Assembly: GCA_014529385.2 (NCBI GenBank)
Contig: CM043967.1
Coordinates: 79,954,278 to 80,018,277 of the forward strand
Source of the DNA: Adiantum capillus-veneris
Taxonomy: Eukaryota; Streptophyta; Polypodiopsida; Polypodiales; Pteridaceae
Direction: 5' to 3'
DNA: 64,000 bases
Position numbers and translations under genes: made by a program. This document shows positions 44,214 to 57,809 of this stretch, in pieces. A model generated the notes under the pieces. It ran no database searches and was not told where the DNA came from. It saw only the letters and a list, made by a program, of their open reading frames with translations. The stretch's first letter is position 1. Every line of letters begins with the position of its first letter.

Positions 44214-44235
44214 GTAAATAATCGTGATTATTTAC
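44214..44235. promoter_or_regulatory. B-type palindrome, intron copy 3
   Basis: GTAAATAATCG then TGATTATTTAC. The centre is 293 bp from copy 2. Confidence 0.8.
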
Positions 44236-44420
44236 TTTTGTTGCAATTTTTTGTTTGGACTTTATAATTTTGTTCTTTACATGTTTTTATGCATCTATGC
44301 ATGTTCAAAAATTGATTTGAAGCAAATTGGACTCAATTTGACAGCATTTCAAACTGAAGGACATTTCAGAGAAAGTCTGCCAAATTTACTAACTTTGACA
44401 CTCTATTAACTCAACAAGAG

Positions 44421-45520
44421 CCATGCAAGCAGCAGAGAAGGCCAAGAAGAAGCTCAACCAAAAAGAAAAGTTGCAAGAGCTACCAGCATACCAACTGGAT
44501 CCCGACTCAGTCAAAACCGCCAAAGCAACCTATCTTTCAAGAGAACAGCTTGAAGAGCATAACACCACAGTGTTCACCAAAAGATTCAAGAGCGAAGAGA
44601 GACATCAAGTAGAGCTGCAACTTCTATCAAAAAAAGTGTACGATGTCGCCGAAAAGCCCGAGACCAAAGAAGCCAATCGAAGGCTAGGACTCAAATATTT
44701 CTATGAACAAGAGCCGTGTGGAGTGGACTTCCAAAAACCTTATGAGCTTTTGTCCACGATCAAAGAAGATGGAACTGCTCAAATCTTTGACCCACAAGGG
44801 AATAAGGTTGAAGTAGTGATTACCATGGAGATAGTGACAGAAGCACTCAGACTACCAACAGAAAGAATCACAATGAGGGCAAGAGATAGAAAGATGGCCG
44901 AAACTTTCACCAAGGAAATCGCCACGCCACATTTGCCGACCTCATTCACAAACAAGTGGAAGAGCGTGCAAGGTTGTACCACCAACACTTCCACTTCCTT
45001 GCTAAGAGATCGCCGAGGTATACAACACCAAATCATGCGGTTGCCACAACCTTTACGCAAGTCCTCAAATCAACCACCAGGCAACCAATTGACCATGCAC
45101 AGTATGTTTTGTCCACATTGAAAGGGACAAAGAAAGAAGGGAAAATCACATATCTGGGTGCACCAGAGATTCTCACCAAGATTGTGTACCATGTTATCGG
45201 CATAGGCCAACAACTTGCCGCCTGCCCCAAATCAAAACACTTGGATAGTGTCAGCACAACCTTCTCCTCAAGCTACAAGATCTTCCAAGAGATCATACAA
45301 GTCTCATGAAGGGTCGGTTGAGAGCTCGCCAAAACAGCACAGCAGTGAAAGCTCCGATAACGAGGAAAAAAGAGCACGATGAGAAGAAATGAAGAGAAAA
45401 GCCATGGCAGCACACCAAGAGGAACCCGTACAAAAGCAGCCAGATTTGAAAGAGAAGCAATCTTATGAACATAGCCGCTGTCAGGAGTTTTTTGAAGCAA
45501 GGGATTGCACATATGTACAT
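44421..45520 (+). CDS. Element B 3' ORF, N-terminal part
   Basis: The frame from ATG 44423 begins with a Lys/Glu/Ala-rich helix (MQAAEKAKKKLNQKEKLQEL), then a globular-looking part with RRLGLKYFYEQEPCGVDF and TAQIFDPQGNKVEVVI. It shifts frame near 44960-45120 and continues with THFTQVLKS-like text and KGTKKEGKITYLG toward 45309. From about 45360 to 45520 it is Lys/Glu/Gln-rich. It aligns with the truncated frame at 5176-4881 of element A. The position after pol corresponds to the env-like ORF of Athila-type elements, but I see no signal peptide or membrane segment. Function is unknown. Confidence 0.6.
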
Positions 45521-46850
<1,330 letters not shown>

Positions 46851-49139
46851 GGAAGTAGGCTGAAGATCCCACAGAATCCCTGGAAAAGATGTATCAAGAA
46901 GCATAAGCCTTGAAGTTGAAGGAAGCCCAAGAAGTGGCAAGAAAAGCGAAAGAGGCGGCAGAATAGCAAAAGCAAACAGAGAAAACAATTGAACAAGGAG
47001 CAACACAACATGATTAGGGTGAGGTCTTCCCACCCTTATTCACCCATTTTTGAATAGCGTGATCACCCCATGCTGAGCCCACCACCTTCACCAACAGATA
47101 AAGCCAAAGAACCTTAGCCCACCAAGGAGACAGAGCGTGAACAAAGAGAGGCATCTAAATCTACACAAGAGCAGCAAAAAGAGCACGACAAAGATCTAGA
47201 AAGGGTAGCAAGTCCTGCTCCAGTAGAGGACAACACAAAGTCTGAGCAACCCAGAGAATAGGAGGCCGAGGAAACACCCTCTACCTTAACACAGCAAGAG
47301 AAGTCCGAGGCATCCACGAAGCCTCAGGATGACAAAATGACAGAAGACCAGCCACAGCCACAAGGGCAATAGCAACCAGCTGCCGTGACGCCGCCAATGG
47401 ACGCACAAGAATCTGCAAAAACATCAAGTCAGCTGGCACAAAATGAGGATTGGCAATCAAACGAAGAATTGGTCCTGCAAGTTAATGAGTATGCTAAGCA
47501 AATGCAGGACATGAATGAACGACTTCGCTCAACAGCACTTAGCCATAACACAAGGGCCAAAGAATTAAAAATGGCGATTGATGCACTCCAAGGGGAGTTA
47601 GAAGACCGACTAAACGTCATCACCAATCTACAAAGGCAAGTGCAGGAGTTGAAAGCGGAAGCTGGACAACATCAGCTCGCAAGAGATAAACAGCAGAAAG
47701 AAATGGAGGAGCTTAGTGATTTGCTTACAAAATTGTCAGATGCATGCAAAGCAAAAGATGAACAACTGACAGAAGTCACAAATGAACTTCTAACTACAAC
47801 CCTGTCAGTTCAGAAGATTCAGGTTCAGTTAGATGTAGCCAATGCCTCCCTACAGTACTCAGAGCAAAGAATAAACGATCAGGCAATTTTCCTGTGGCAA
47901 ATCAGAAAAAATCCCGCAGTGGCCTCGATCAAAGGCATAGACGAGGTCTACAAGGCATTAGAGAACAAGAATAAAGACCTCAAGTTGGAGCTTAAATTGG
48001 AGCTGTATCAGCGCAGAGACTTGGCTTTGATGCGGGTTCAAAGAGAAGATGAGCTGCTAAAAGAAATAGCAGAACTTAAAAGAGTCAACCAGCTATTGAG
48101 AGAGGGACGGCCAGAAACCCAAGAGGAGGCAAGCACTTTTGAGAAGCCACAGATAGAGATACCCTCATTTTCATTTGCTAAGATGGAGACAAAGCCAGTT
48201 GAAGAGCTAGGTGGTGAGGAGAAATTTCAAGTACACATAATCGAAACGGATACAGTGCCAATGGTCCAGCTCTCAAAGGCTGAGGAAGATGCACTGAAAG
48301 AGAAGATTACACAAGAGGTAGATGAGCAATGGAAGGTAGCAATGGATTGGGAGCTGAGACTCCTTCATTCCATCAATGCTCCACAACTCACTCCCAATCA
48401 AATCAATGCACAATGGCACCAACAATCCCTGCCTTACCCTCTGATAAAGGTGGAGTTGCTCCACGTAAAGAAAAGGTTGTACAAAGGCATGCAAGAAGAT
48501 GGCGCAGATCAAGACCACCCAAAGTGGAGGCTCAACTGGTTGAACAAGAATCCAAGGTATTTGATTCTATTCACAAGAGCACCTGCGGCCATACAAAAGG
48601 ATCCTACTTTCTGTCTTGTACCAAGAGTAAGGGCCTGGCAAGAACAGGGGGCATTAACAAAGAAGCGGCCAACTTGGTTGAACTACCCCCGATTGCCTGC
48701 TCCGAAAAAGGGACCGCCGACTGAAGAGTACATGGTTAAAAGCCTAACGGGCACCTTGTCCATCTTCAAAAGTCTACCAGATTTATCATGTGCAATGTTA
48801 TATAAAATCTGCTGAATGCTGCTCACCTGCATCAAAGTCTTCCATGATCCAAAGCAAGCAGACGCCCCTTGGACGTCATTCCTTGAGGGTAATAAAGGAT
48901 TATGCTACGACTCTAGTGGTCAACCTTCCGAGGAAGTCCTCTATGGCTTCTACACTAGATGCATGTTTTTACCTTCTCACAATATGCTGACGTTCGAGGA
49001 AGCGTACTACACAGGGTTCTTCACTTGGCGAATGAAAATATTTGAGCCAATGATCAGCAACCTCACATCAAGGTTTGTAGGCTACTCACCAGTGGAGCTG
49101 AAAAACAGTCACTATGCAGTTCTTGCAAGTGCCAGATAA
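46851..49139 (+). CDS. Element B 3' ORF, coiled-coil and C-terminal domain
   Basis: A charged stretch with three to four stops (46851-47384) leads into an open frame from 47385 to 48815. Residues about 20-260 of this frame are a long predicted coiled coil (NEYAKQMQDMNERLRS, LQGELEDRLNVITNLQRQVQ, ALENKNKDLKLEL). A C-terminal half follows, with signs of a frameshift near 48400. After TGA 48813-48815 the same frame continues to 49139 with FLEGNKGLCYDSSGQP, LTFEEAYYTGFFTWRMKIF and PVELKNSHYAV, which look like a folded domain. It ends about 105 bp before the PPT. A structural protein of the particle is possible; I do not recognise the family. Confidence 0.6.
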
Positions 49140-49243
49140 AGAGAGGAAGATCATATACCAAAAGGCAATAAATGCGCTTAAAGACTACCAGCCATCAACC
49201 CGAAGACTACTTCAGCCCATAAAGCTGTGTCAAGGGACGACAC

Positions 49244-49261
49244 AGGCGAGGAGGGGGAAAA
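49244..49261 (+). other. Polypurine tract of element B
   Basis: AGGCGAGGAGGGGGAAAA directly before the TGTTAG of the 3' LTR; it primes plus-strand synthesis. Confidence 0.92.
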
Positions 49262-49634
49262 TGTTAGCAGCAAGCTAACACGGATACCACGAATACCATT
49301 TTTTGGAGCTCTCATTGTAAAACAATTATTATTTTTTATAAATCGGGAATATTGTAACTCCTATTTTTCAGATAAACCTTGTAATTGATGAACCGGGGCT
49401 ACAAGCTTCCAGATTGTGTCAACCTGTCATTACCTATCTTTAGTTTATCTTTAGTTAGATCTCCCAGATTATTAGTTTTGACCACCCAAAACCTTGGCTA
49501 AGTTATAAAATTCAATTTTTGTAAGTTATTTGTAAGTTTTGGAGAATGAAATACACAGCGTGAGCTAATGGCGCTCACTTCTTTCCTTCTCACGCTTCCT
49601 ACTCCCTCCCCGGTTGTCACATTGCAGTCGCGTT
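49262..49634 (+). repeat. 3' LTR of element B, left part
   Basis: It matches 32735-33094 of the 5' LTR (with a short extra repeat of ATCTTTAGTT) up to GCAGTCGCGTT, where an insertion begins. Confidence 0.93.
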
Positions 49635-51734
49635 GTCGTGTTGTGGCACGTATATAGTGGGAACGGGCATTAAACGATTTATCTTGTGACACCTTTGAAG
49701 TAATATAAATGTACATTACTATTAGAAAGTCCTGCAAGAGAAGTATCAATGATTGTGCCTCTTTTTGTTTGGGGGAAAAGCATTTGTATATTTCTTCTAA
49801 TATCTCAGCTATACCCTACCATATATAAATTATTTTCTTCTTTTCACATTTATTTAATAATATAACCCTTCAATAATGCATACCTTCTTGGATACATACA
49901 ATAGGGAAGGGCCTACTACAAGACTTTATGAAAAGGAAGATCTAAAGCTTCTTGGACCATCCCAATTTGCAAATCCTGACCTAAGGGCATGGAAAAAATT
50001 CCAAAACCAAGTCAAGCTCTTTTAGTAGGCCAATTTTGCCTTTTGAAGCATGTCAATCCGAGTTACAGGTCAAAAGTTACAGGGAAAAGAGTGAAAAAGC
50101 CTCTCACAACTACACTGCAAGAAGAGATGGTAAACAGGTGAATCAAGTGAAAAGAGGTAATCTTGGTCTTTTTCCATAAAATAAGATATTTGGAGGATAA
50201 AAGACACAAGCATGTGAATGTGACACCTCAAAGATGCCTTGAAGGACAAGACACATAAGTTGGGACCCCCTGCTGGAGCCACACAGAAGATGCCTAGGTG
50301 GGGCCCATATACATCATGCACCCACATGGAGCATCAACGACCAAAAATACTGAATTTTCATGATATTTTGAGTCCTAATATAGCCCATTTTAAGAAATAT
50401 CCAAAGAACATTTGATTTGGGCTAACTCTTTAGCCTAATCAAGTGATTATGTAAAACATGGCTCCCTCACCTATAAAAAGGGCAACCTTCTCTTCATTGG
50501 GGTCAAGTTATGAGTGAGTGAGAATAGCTCAATTCCATAGTGACACACTCATCTTAGTGCCACACTTTCTCTTGAAGAAAGGCTGAAGTCTTGCCTCATC
50601 TTATCTCTCCATTAAGGTGGTGGCGATTGCTCTCATGTAAGATATATGTTGCTAGTTTTACTTTCATTTGCATATCTAGTCCAATACTTGTCTCTAACTC
50701 TATCTCTATCTCTCATTATCTATCTTTAACACCACCACCACACTTAGATCTATCTCTAATTATATCTTACTTCCCCTTTGATCTCTCTTGTTGTGTCCTA
50801 ATTGTTTCATTGGAAGGTATTCAAGCAGCAACCTTGTCAATGTAATGAGTACAACCTTCTTGCGGGAAACAATTATGAGCACAAGGTTAGTACCCATATC
50901 TTCATCTTCCACAAGCATCTCTCTCTCTTAAGGTTCTCATTCTCTTCCACAAACTCTAGAATATCCTTGCTACAAGTACTTCTCTCCCCGCAGTATCCTT
51001 ATTGCCTAAGGGCAACAATAGGGCTTGGGAGAGAAACTCTCTTCTTCTTCTCCTTTCACTTCTTTCACACCTTTATCTTTGAACATACTAGGTATATCAT
51101 TGATGAATAACCATAATCCACATAGAGGTAATTTCTTTCAATTCCATTCAGTGCAATCTATTACGGTCAACATTTGGATTAGTTGAAAGATTCACTTTCA
51201 GCAACGCATAGTGTTTCCATTTGGTCCTAAAAGGCTCAACGAAATACTTCTCTCACCAGATCCCATCATACTACCTATTATTGACTATGACTTCTCTTTT
51301 GATGTGGATGTGGTTATTTTATTATGAATCAAGAGGATTTGTACTCACAACTAATCCCAATCGCTAGACAAAACATATACATTATAGTAAGCACAAAGCT
51401 ACAGTTCCAAAGAGCAATCCGTAGCTTATTTGGACAACAAAGATTAAATATCATTAACTCATCCATTAACCCTTTTATCCTACCCATGATACGATATGAT
51501 CGTAATCTCGATGTTTTCATTTTTGTTTTGTTCTGACTATCTTTCATGAGTTCTCTCCATCACATGTGTGTTTGTAAGGAAAAGTGAGCGGCTTCTTTGG
51601 CTACATTTCTTCTTTAGCTCTAGAAGCTATGTTATGTACATCTTAGCTCTTTCTCATAACCCTTGAGCTTCCTCACAAACTCTCACAGCAAGAGCCCGGT
51701 GCCTTCCTGGCAAGACCGCCTACTTTTTGACGAT
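49635..51734. mobile_element. 2.1 kb insertion within the 3' LTR of element B
   Basis: The LTR text breaks after CGCGTT at 49634 and resumes at GTTTGTTGC (51735), so GTT may be a 3-bp target duplication. The insert begins GTCGTGTTGTGG and ends TTTTTGACGAT; no clear terminal inverted repeats are seen. It has a TATA box (CCTATAAAAAGGGC, about 50470) and CT-rich downstream text, resembling a retroelement LTR or a non-autonomous element. No ORF has a known motif. Confidence 0.75.
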
Positions 51735-52322
51735 GTTTGTTGCATTGCAACCGCCGCAGGTAAGAGCTCTACGCATTGACATAAACACATCACAGCATTT
51801 TGTAGCTTTTGGCATCGCCAACCCGCAGCTTCAACCCGCAGATTAATTTCATTATAAGTAGGAATTTACACTTCAAAATCAAAAATTAAGCATAGGCAGG
51901 GTATTGGGGCATCATTGCTAAGCATTTAGGTGCATTCTGGGTTGAAAACAACTACGTCAAAAATCCACTGCTGTTAATAATTGCGATTTTGGCACCTGAC
52001 CTAAAGTGTGGTTTGAGACCATAATCATGTGTTCTTAGGTCTTATAAACTCATCCTAGAAGTTTCATTACGTTTGGATGTCATTTGATGTTGTAACGGAT
52101 GTGATTTGTTTGCCGATGAACGATTGGCTGTTGGTGATTTCAATCACTTGAGTGTAGCTTGAGTTAGATGCGAGTTGTTAGTTGTTTTCCGAGAGATTGA
52201 CAACCTCTTGTAGCCTCTATGCACTAGTCGAGTCAGCTTCGTCCCATGGATTGACAATTTAATCGTGATTCTTGTTAAAACTGCAATAAGATAGGATAGT
52301 GAGGTTAGACACGCGTCCCACA
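51735..52322 (+). repeat. 3' LTR of element B, right part
   Basis: It matches 33092-33657, ending GCGTCCCACA, and is followed by the target duplication TCATA. Confidence 0.93.
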
Positions 52323-52592
52323 TCATAGCATGTGGGTTTAAGTCTAAAACACTTTGTATCCCTTTGCATCTATTATAAAAGATATATTTTATTTCCATAA
52401 TTAAGAAATCAAGTGTCTCTTTGCATCATCGTTGATTCGGTCACATAAGTCAAAATGGGATAAAATATTCTAGCTATTTTTATATCCTATTTTTAAATTT
52501 TGATCTTTCATTCTTTACCATCATTGCTTATTTGTTAACCAAAAATAATCTCCACACAAGCCCAAAATTGAAAACTTAGAGCTTGTTTATAG
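52323..52592. other. Flank right of element B
   Basis: The original neighbour of 32734 before insertion. AT-rich; nothing recognisable. Confidence 0.4.
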
Positions 52593-52599
52593 CAACATA

Positions 52600-52995
52600 T
52601 GCCTACTTTAACATTAGGAGAGTCTTGTTATTTTGCTACATTCATTGATGATTACTCATGAAATGTGTGGATGTATCCTCTCAACCACAAAGATGAGCTG
52701 CTATACGATTTTCAAAAGTTTTTTTGTTGTAGATCAGAATGACAACAACAAGTACACTAACAATGGTAAAAACTATTTCTCTAAGTATTCAAGATTATTG
52801 CAATTCTAGGGGCAACAAAACTCGGCTAACTAATTCTTATATAACCCTCAACAAAATGGTATATTATGCAAAATGTATTCCACTATACCAAAAAGACAGT
52901 ATATTGTCTAATTCTCAATTGCCTAATACATTATGTAGAAGCAAGGAGTACTATAGTTCATCTCATGAATTGTTCACCAAACGCATCAGCTAAGG
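52600..52995 (+). pseudogene. Older copia integrase remnant on +
   Basis: YFATFIDDYS, a stop, then VWMYPLNHKDELLYDFQKF, and YNPQQNGI near 52845-52862 are copia integrase signatures (FIDDYSR..WVYPLK.KDE, PQQNGVVER). The shorter half is also present at 22070-22280. The minus-strand copia element inserted into this remnant. Confidence 0.7.
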
Positions 52996-53010
52996 GACAA
53001 CATCGAAGGG

Positions 53011-53236
53011 TGTTGAAGTTAGGGTTGCAAGGATACAAACACAACTTGGAGAGGATGAAAAATCTCAAAGCACACAATAGAAAGTGTATTTATTTGTGTG
53101 AAAATAATATATAAGTTAGCCCTAGAGTGATGGGTGTATATACAATACATGGGGGGGGAAACCTCCTAGTCAGGGAGAAATTCCCCTAATGGTCCTAAGT
53201 GTGTTCACACACATCACTACCACATAAATGGTAGCA
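53011..53236 (-). repeat. 3' LTR of the copia element
   Basis: Paired with 56018-56243; several substitutions separate them. Confidence 0.9.
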
Positions 53237-53312
53237 AATCCCCCTGGGAATGATGTGATGAACGAGAGTTGGCATATACTCTATAGGGAAATTTCATGCC
53301 CTAACGACATGA

Positions 53313-54530
53313 TCAATCCAAAAAGGGAAGCAAGCCCAAATCTTTGCGGAAAGCTTCAAGCTTCTCACAAGGCAATGCCTTTGTGAATAGATCTACAAGT
53401 TGTCTTGTGTAGGCACATAAGCCAAGTTTGATGTCTCCTATTGAGAGTCTACCGATGATATAGTGATAGTGCACCTCAATGTGCTTTGTGCGAGCATGAA
53501 AAATTGGGTTTCTCAAAACTTCCAATGTGCTCTTGACTGTAGATAATGTTGCCAGTGTCTTGTTCACCACCCAAATTAGCCATAAGGCATATGATTCATA
53601 CACACTCAAACATTTAGGTGAAGATTTCCTTGTACTTAGCTTCACAAGTGGAAATGGCCATAGTAGGTTGCTTCTTGCTCAATCATGATATGCATGAACT
53701 ATCAAGCATGAAACAAAAACCACTTGTGGACACATGTGTGTTGTAATAACAAGCCCAATCTGAGTCCAAAAACCCATGCAAATATGGCAACAATGATCCC
53801 CCCCTTGGAGTAAAACAACCCAAGATGTAAAGTGCCTATCAAGTAGCGAAAGATCCTTTTAATAGCCTGCCAATGCTTAGACCTTGGGCTATGCATATAT
53901 CTGCTAACCTATGAGACTACAAACTAAATATCTGGCCTCATATTGCATACATAAATAAGGCATCCAACAAAAGTGTGGATAAATAGATCAGCAAGATCTC
54001 TAGCATCATGAAGTCTCAATTTAAAACGTGTTTCCATTGCAGTAGCAATAGGTTTGTTGTCCTTAAGTCCAAACTTACATAGTAATGTCTCTATGTATCT
54101 TGCTCCACACAAAGAAATACCTCCATCATTCTCCTTAAATTATATGGTCAAGTAATGGTGTAAAAACTCCAAGTCTTTCATCTTTAAAGTTTCATTCAAT
54201 TCAACCTTGAATTCAGCAATGTGTGTCTCATTCGTACCAGTATCAGCAGATCATCTATATATAAAATGTGAGAAATACATCACCCTCATGTTTGACATAC
54301 AAAGTTATTTTAGTTGGACTATTATGAAAGCCTTGTTTAACCAAATGAGTGTCATATTTTTCATATCAAGCGTGAGGAGACTGCTTCAACCCATGTAACG
54401 CTTTCTTATATTTACACACTTTCTTTTCTTGTCCTTCCTTTCTTGAAACCAAGATGTGTTTTTTTTGTGGATGGTATAACTTGTAACCAAAAAAATTGCA
54501 TTTGATAGCCTTACTATCCATTTTTTTGCG
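53313..54530 (-). pseudogene. Copia RT-RNase H remnant
   Basis: NPIFHARTKHIEVHYHYIIG, then DLFTKALPCEKLEAFR at the very C-terminus, plus ARYIETLLCKFGLKDNKP and the RT text also seen in copy 1. Multiple frameshifts. Confidence 0.85.
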
Positions 54531-55300
54531 CTACGTATTTGCAAAATTTTGCCCACTCATACAAAATGATCTTATACAACGCACCACACAAAATACCATA
54601 TGTAATAATTTCATCCCCAAAACTAATTCCATGAATTGTACATTTATCATCAACAAATTTGACAGCAAGATCAAGTCTTGCACGTGCAGACATAGACAAA
54701 AGGTTCTTTTTAATCCGTGGTACTTAAAATGAATCAACAAGCATCAAAGCCTCAAGAGAGACAAACAAATCACGATGCAAAAGTAATGTGCTTTGTAGCA
54801 CCACTATCAAAGTAAAAAGCATGTGACTCTACAACAATTGACATACATGCATTATGGACAGAAAGACCAAAAGTACACTCTGCACTAAATGCCCACTCTA
54901 CATCTACATCAACATCACAATCTCCATTTACACAAGATTCTACAATAGTTGCAGTGGTAGTAGATCCAACCTCTTTCTTTACTTCTTTTGCCTTCAGCTT
55001 AGGACATTACTTTATCATGTCATCATTAGCCTTGTGATAATGGCAACACCTGTTCTTTCCTTTTTCACCAAAATTCGCAGAGGATTTGTTGCCAATAAAA
55101 TAATTAGACATAGGTGATTTTCTACTCACAGAAGAACCATGAGAAGTGGCTACATTGCTATTACCACCTCCTCTTTGAGTAGCAACAAAAGCATGTTCAA
55201 TTGTATGTTGTTTAGCCCTATTCTTTGTTGGTGAATCTTGTAACAACAACAATGTGAATAATGCATCAAACTTGAAAGCTTGAGGGTTTCCTTGGGTCAT
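54531..55300 (-). pseudogene. Copia gag knuckle, protease and integrase-end remnant
   Basis: A degraded knuckle CCHYHKANDDMIKC and protease DSGATKHI (near 54790-54825) are followed closely by integrase C-terminal text, so the integrase core is deleted. FKFDALFTLLLLQDSPTKNR is part of gag. Confidence 0.6.
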
Positions 55301-56017
55301 AAGTCTTCAAGTACTAGAAAAAGTTTGCTAAGAGTCTTGCAACACATCGAGAACAGTATGCTCAAGTGAACTGTAAAAAATAACTTCACCTACAGAAACG
55401 AGTTGCTCATTGATATCCTTGATCCAGCAAGAAAATTTTACATGTCATCGTTTTCTTGTATAATCTTTGACTCTAGCTCTTTACGTAGTAATGCAATTTC
55501 AACCTCGGAAACATCAACAATAGAACCTATATCCATAGAAGGTAGACATATATAAATACCTTGCAGAGCATTCTAGACACCCTTTGAGACAAGAGCATGC
55601 ATCATCATGTGAGTACACATTGGGTAGTTATCCCCATCCAATTGGTCCTCAACAGGAAACATCTTGAAAGCATTTGTGTTGTTGTCAGTGAAAACTGCTT
55701 CAAAAGAGTAAAAACAAAGCAGGACTACCATGTTCTATGTAGCACAACCCAAAGAGGATTATAACGAACTTGTTCTGTAGAAAAACTTTTTCACAAAAGG
55801 ACAAAATTACCTGTACAGTATTGTCTATAGTAGGAATGGAGGCTGAAATGAGCCCAAATTGAAATTATGGGCACACCAAGTCTATGATTCCCCATGAAGT
55901 ATTACTCAACCTATTGATGCTCACTAAAACTCATGGAAATTCAGAGATGGTGAGCAAGGGGATGTTGCTGATGACAATGACTATGGCTGGGAGGATGCAA
56001 ATTGCTCTAATACCTAT

Positions 56018-56243
56018 TGTTGGAATTTGGGTTGCAAGGATGTACACACAAATTAGAGAAGATGAAGAAGCTCAAGGCACACAACAACAAGTGTATTGCT
56101 TAGTGTGCAAATAAAAAGAGAAGTTATCGCTAGAGTGATGGGTGTATATACGATGCATGCGGTAAAAAACCTCCTAGTGAGGGAAAAAGTGCCCCAACAT
56201 TCCTAATTGTGTTACACAAATCAGTACCACATTTATGGTAACA
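56018..56243 (-). repeat. 5' LTR of the copia element
   Basis: Complete here; truncated in duplication copy 1. Confidence 0.9.
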
Positions 56244-57079
56244 AAGGGGGCTAGGTTAGCTATCCTTCAAGTTGCTTGCTTTGAAATCTCGGCTTTGTCT
56301 CTCTTTTTTGGCCAACTTCTTGCAAACTTGATGGATTATTAGCTCAAGATGTTAATTATATTAGCTTTTTCAAGAAAGTTAAACATCTATGTAGAAGGAT
56401 CTTCCTTCGTGAATAAATGTTTAGGCTTGGGTGCAAGATTTGTTGTTCTCTTCCTGTTTTTTGCTCTAAGGCCAAAGTTCTTTGGTACAAAAATACGTCT
56501 CCTTATGAGATTTGAAGCATTTTTGGGTGTGAAGTGTTTTGTCACATACCTGAGAAAATGTGCAATAAGCTTTCACCCTAACTCAAGAAAATGTACTTTT
56601 CTTAGCATCTTTGACCATTATTTCTATTTTTTGGTGAGGTGGAAACATGGCAATCCTCCCACACCTGCATGCTTTTTGTATATCCATCCTTTGTGGTGTA
56701 TTAGCAATTGCACAATTTGAATAAAGGGAAATATTTTGCAAAACTTGGTGAAAATTTGGGGAATAGCCTTGGGAGGGAAATTAAACTCAAGATCTTGTAG
56801 ATTCAAATTTGTATGCTTTGTGGATGCTCGGTGTCTCCAAAAGCAAATCATTGAGCCTTTTCCACTTGCATTAGTCCCTTTGTGGGGCTACAACATACTA
56901 ACTGCTTCCAAGCACCATTCTTATCTTTCATGCATTCAATGTTTTGTGGCATGTTATCATGCAAGCAGTTGCATAAATGCTACTCATTAACTTGTATGTT
57001 GCAATAATACATTTCTCTAATTTTATTGCATGCTCAAAGGCCAATCAACCAAGCTCCACATTTCCCAAGGTACTCAAAG
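56244..57079. other. Duplication-specific spacer
   Basis: A 123-codon frame (56349-56720) has no recognisable motif. Most of this stretch is deleted in copy 1. Confidence 0.35.
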
Positions 57080-57707
57080 TCCTCATAAGTGTGTTTTCTT
57101 AGCCACACAATCGCTTCATGCTCTATCATCCTAAGTGCAATGGACAAGCAGAAAGCATGAAAAAGGTGTTATTCTCACTCTTACTCAAACAGGAGATGGG
57201 GACATAAAAAACCTGGGAAAAGAAACTACAAAAGCTCAATTGACACAGTGCCATTTGACTTTGCCTACAAACTTAAACGCAGTCCTCCCAACAATGGAAT
57301 TTCCACTCCGAACATTATCGATAGGGGTTCCCTTGGAATGGAAGGACCATGCTTCATAATATAGAGGGCTAGAAAATTTGGATGAACCTAGCTAGGCTCA
57401 AATTAGTGCATGCAATGTATGTACAGAGAGTGGAGGCATAACACCTGGTTTGAGAAGAATTTGCGTTCTTGAAATTTTAAGAAGGGATACCTTGTTCTCC
57501 TTTTACACTCTCAAGAAAAACAAGAGGAAGCTCACGATCGAGGCCCTAGGACCATTTATCATGTGTGATATTACAAATGGTAGGGTTGTGTATCTTTCAA
57601 CCCTCGATGGTACCCCAATGAAGGCATATACCAATGGGTCAAAAATTAAGAGATACCTTGATCTGCTCATTCAAAATATTAAAGCAATTGCATACAAGAA
57701 AAAATAA
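57080..57707 (+). pseudogene. Gypsy family C integrase remnant, copy 2
   Basis: YHPKCNGQAESMKKV, LNAVLPTMEFPLRTLSIG and GPFIMCDITNGRVVYLSTLD with GTPMKAYTNGSKIKRYL match the integrase of A and B from the Glu motif to the barrel. Confidence 0.8.
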
Positions 57708-57809
57708 AGTAAAGAATAAATAATAATAAAATAATAGGCATGAGAAGAATCTATAGAACAGGCCCACCAAGCTAAGATGCACCAACACACATCAATTGTT
57801 TGTTGATGA

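Larger units (their letters stand above)
42976..44420 (+). other. Predicted intron of the element B 3' ORF, holding three palindromes
   Basis: The donor GTAAGT is at 42976. The acceptor ...CAACAAGAG ends at 44420, leaving CC before ATG at 44423, in phase with the micro-exon. The 1,445-nt sequence has no coding signal and holds the three best B-type palindromes. Confidence 0.5.
53011..56243 (-). mobile_element. Copia element with both LTRs, 3.2 kb
   Basis: LTRs of 226 bp at 53011-53236 (3') and 56018-56243 (5') start TGTTG(A/G) and end TAGCA/TAACA. AAGGG flanks both sides (53006-53010, 56244-56248). The PBS on - at 56017-56001 reads ATAGGTATTAGAGCAAT, close to the initiator-tRNA-Met site. The sense sequence before the 3' LTR, AGGGGGATT, serves as PPT. 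Internally most of integrase is absent, so it is a deletion derivative. Confidence 0.92.

Noticed and set aside
49635-51734. CACTA transposon (3-bp target duplication)
   Set aside because: Termini do not begin CACT(A/G) and no inverted repeats are visible.
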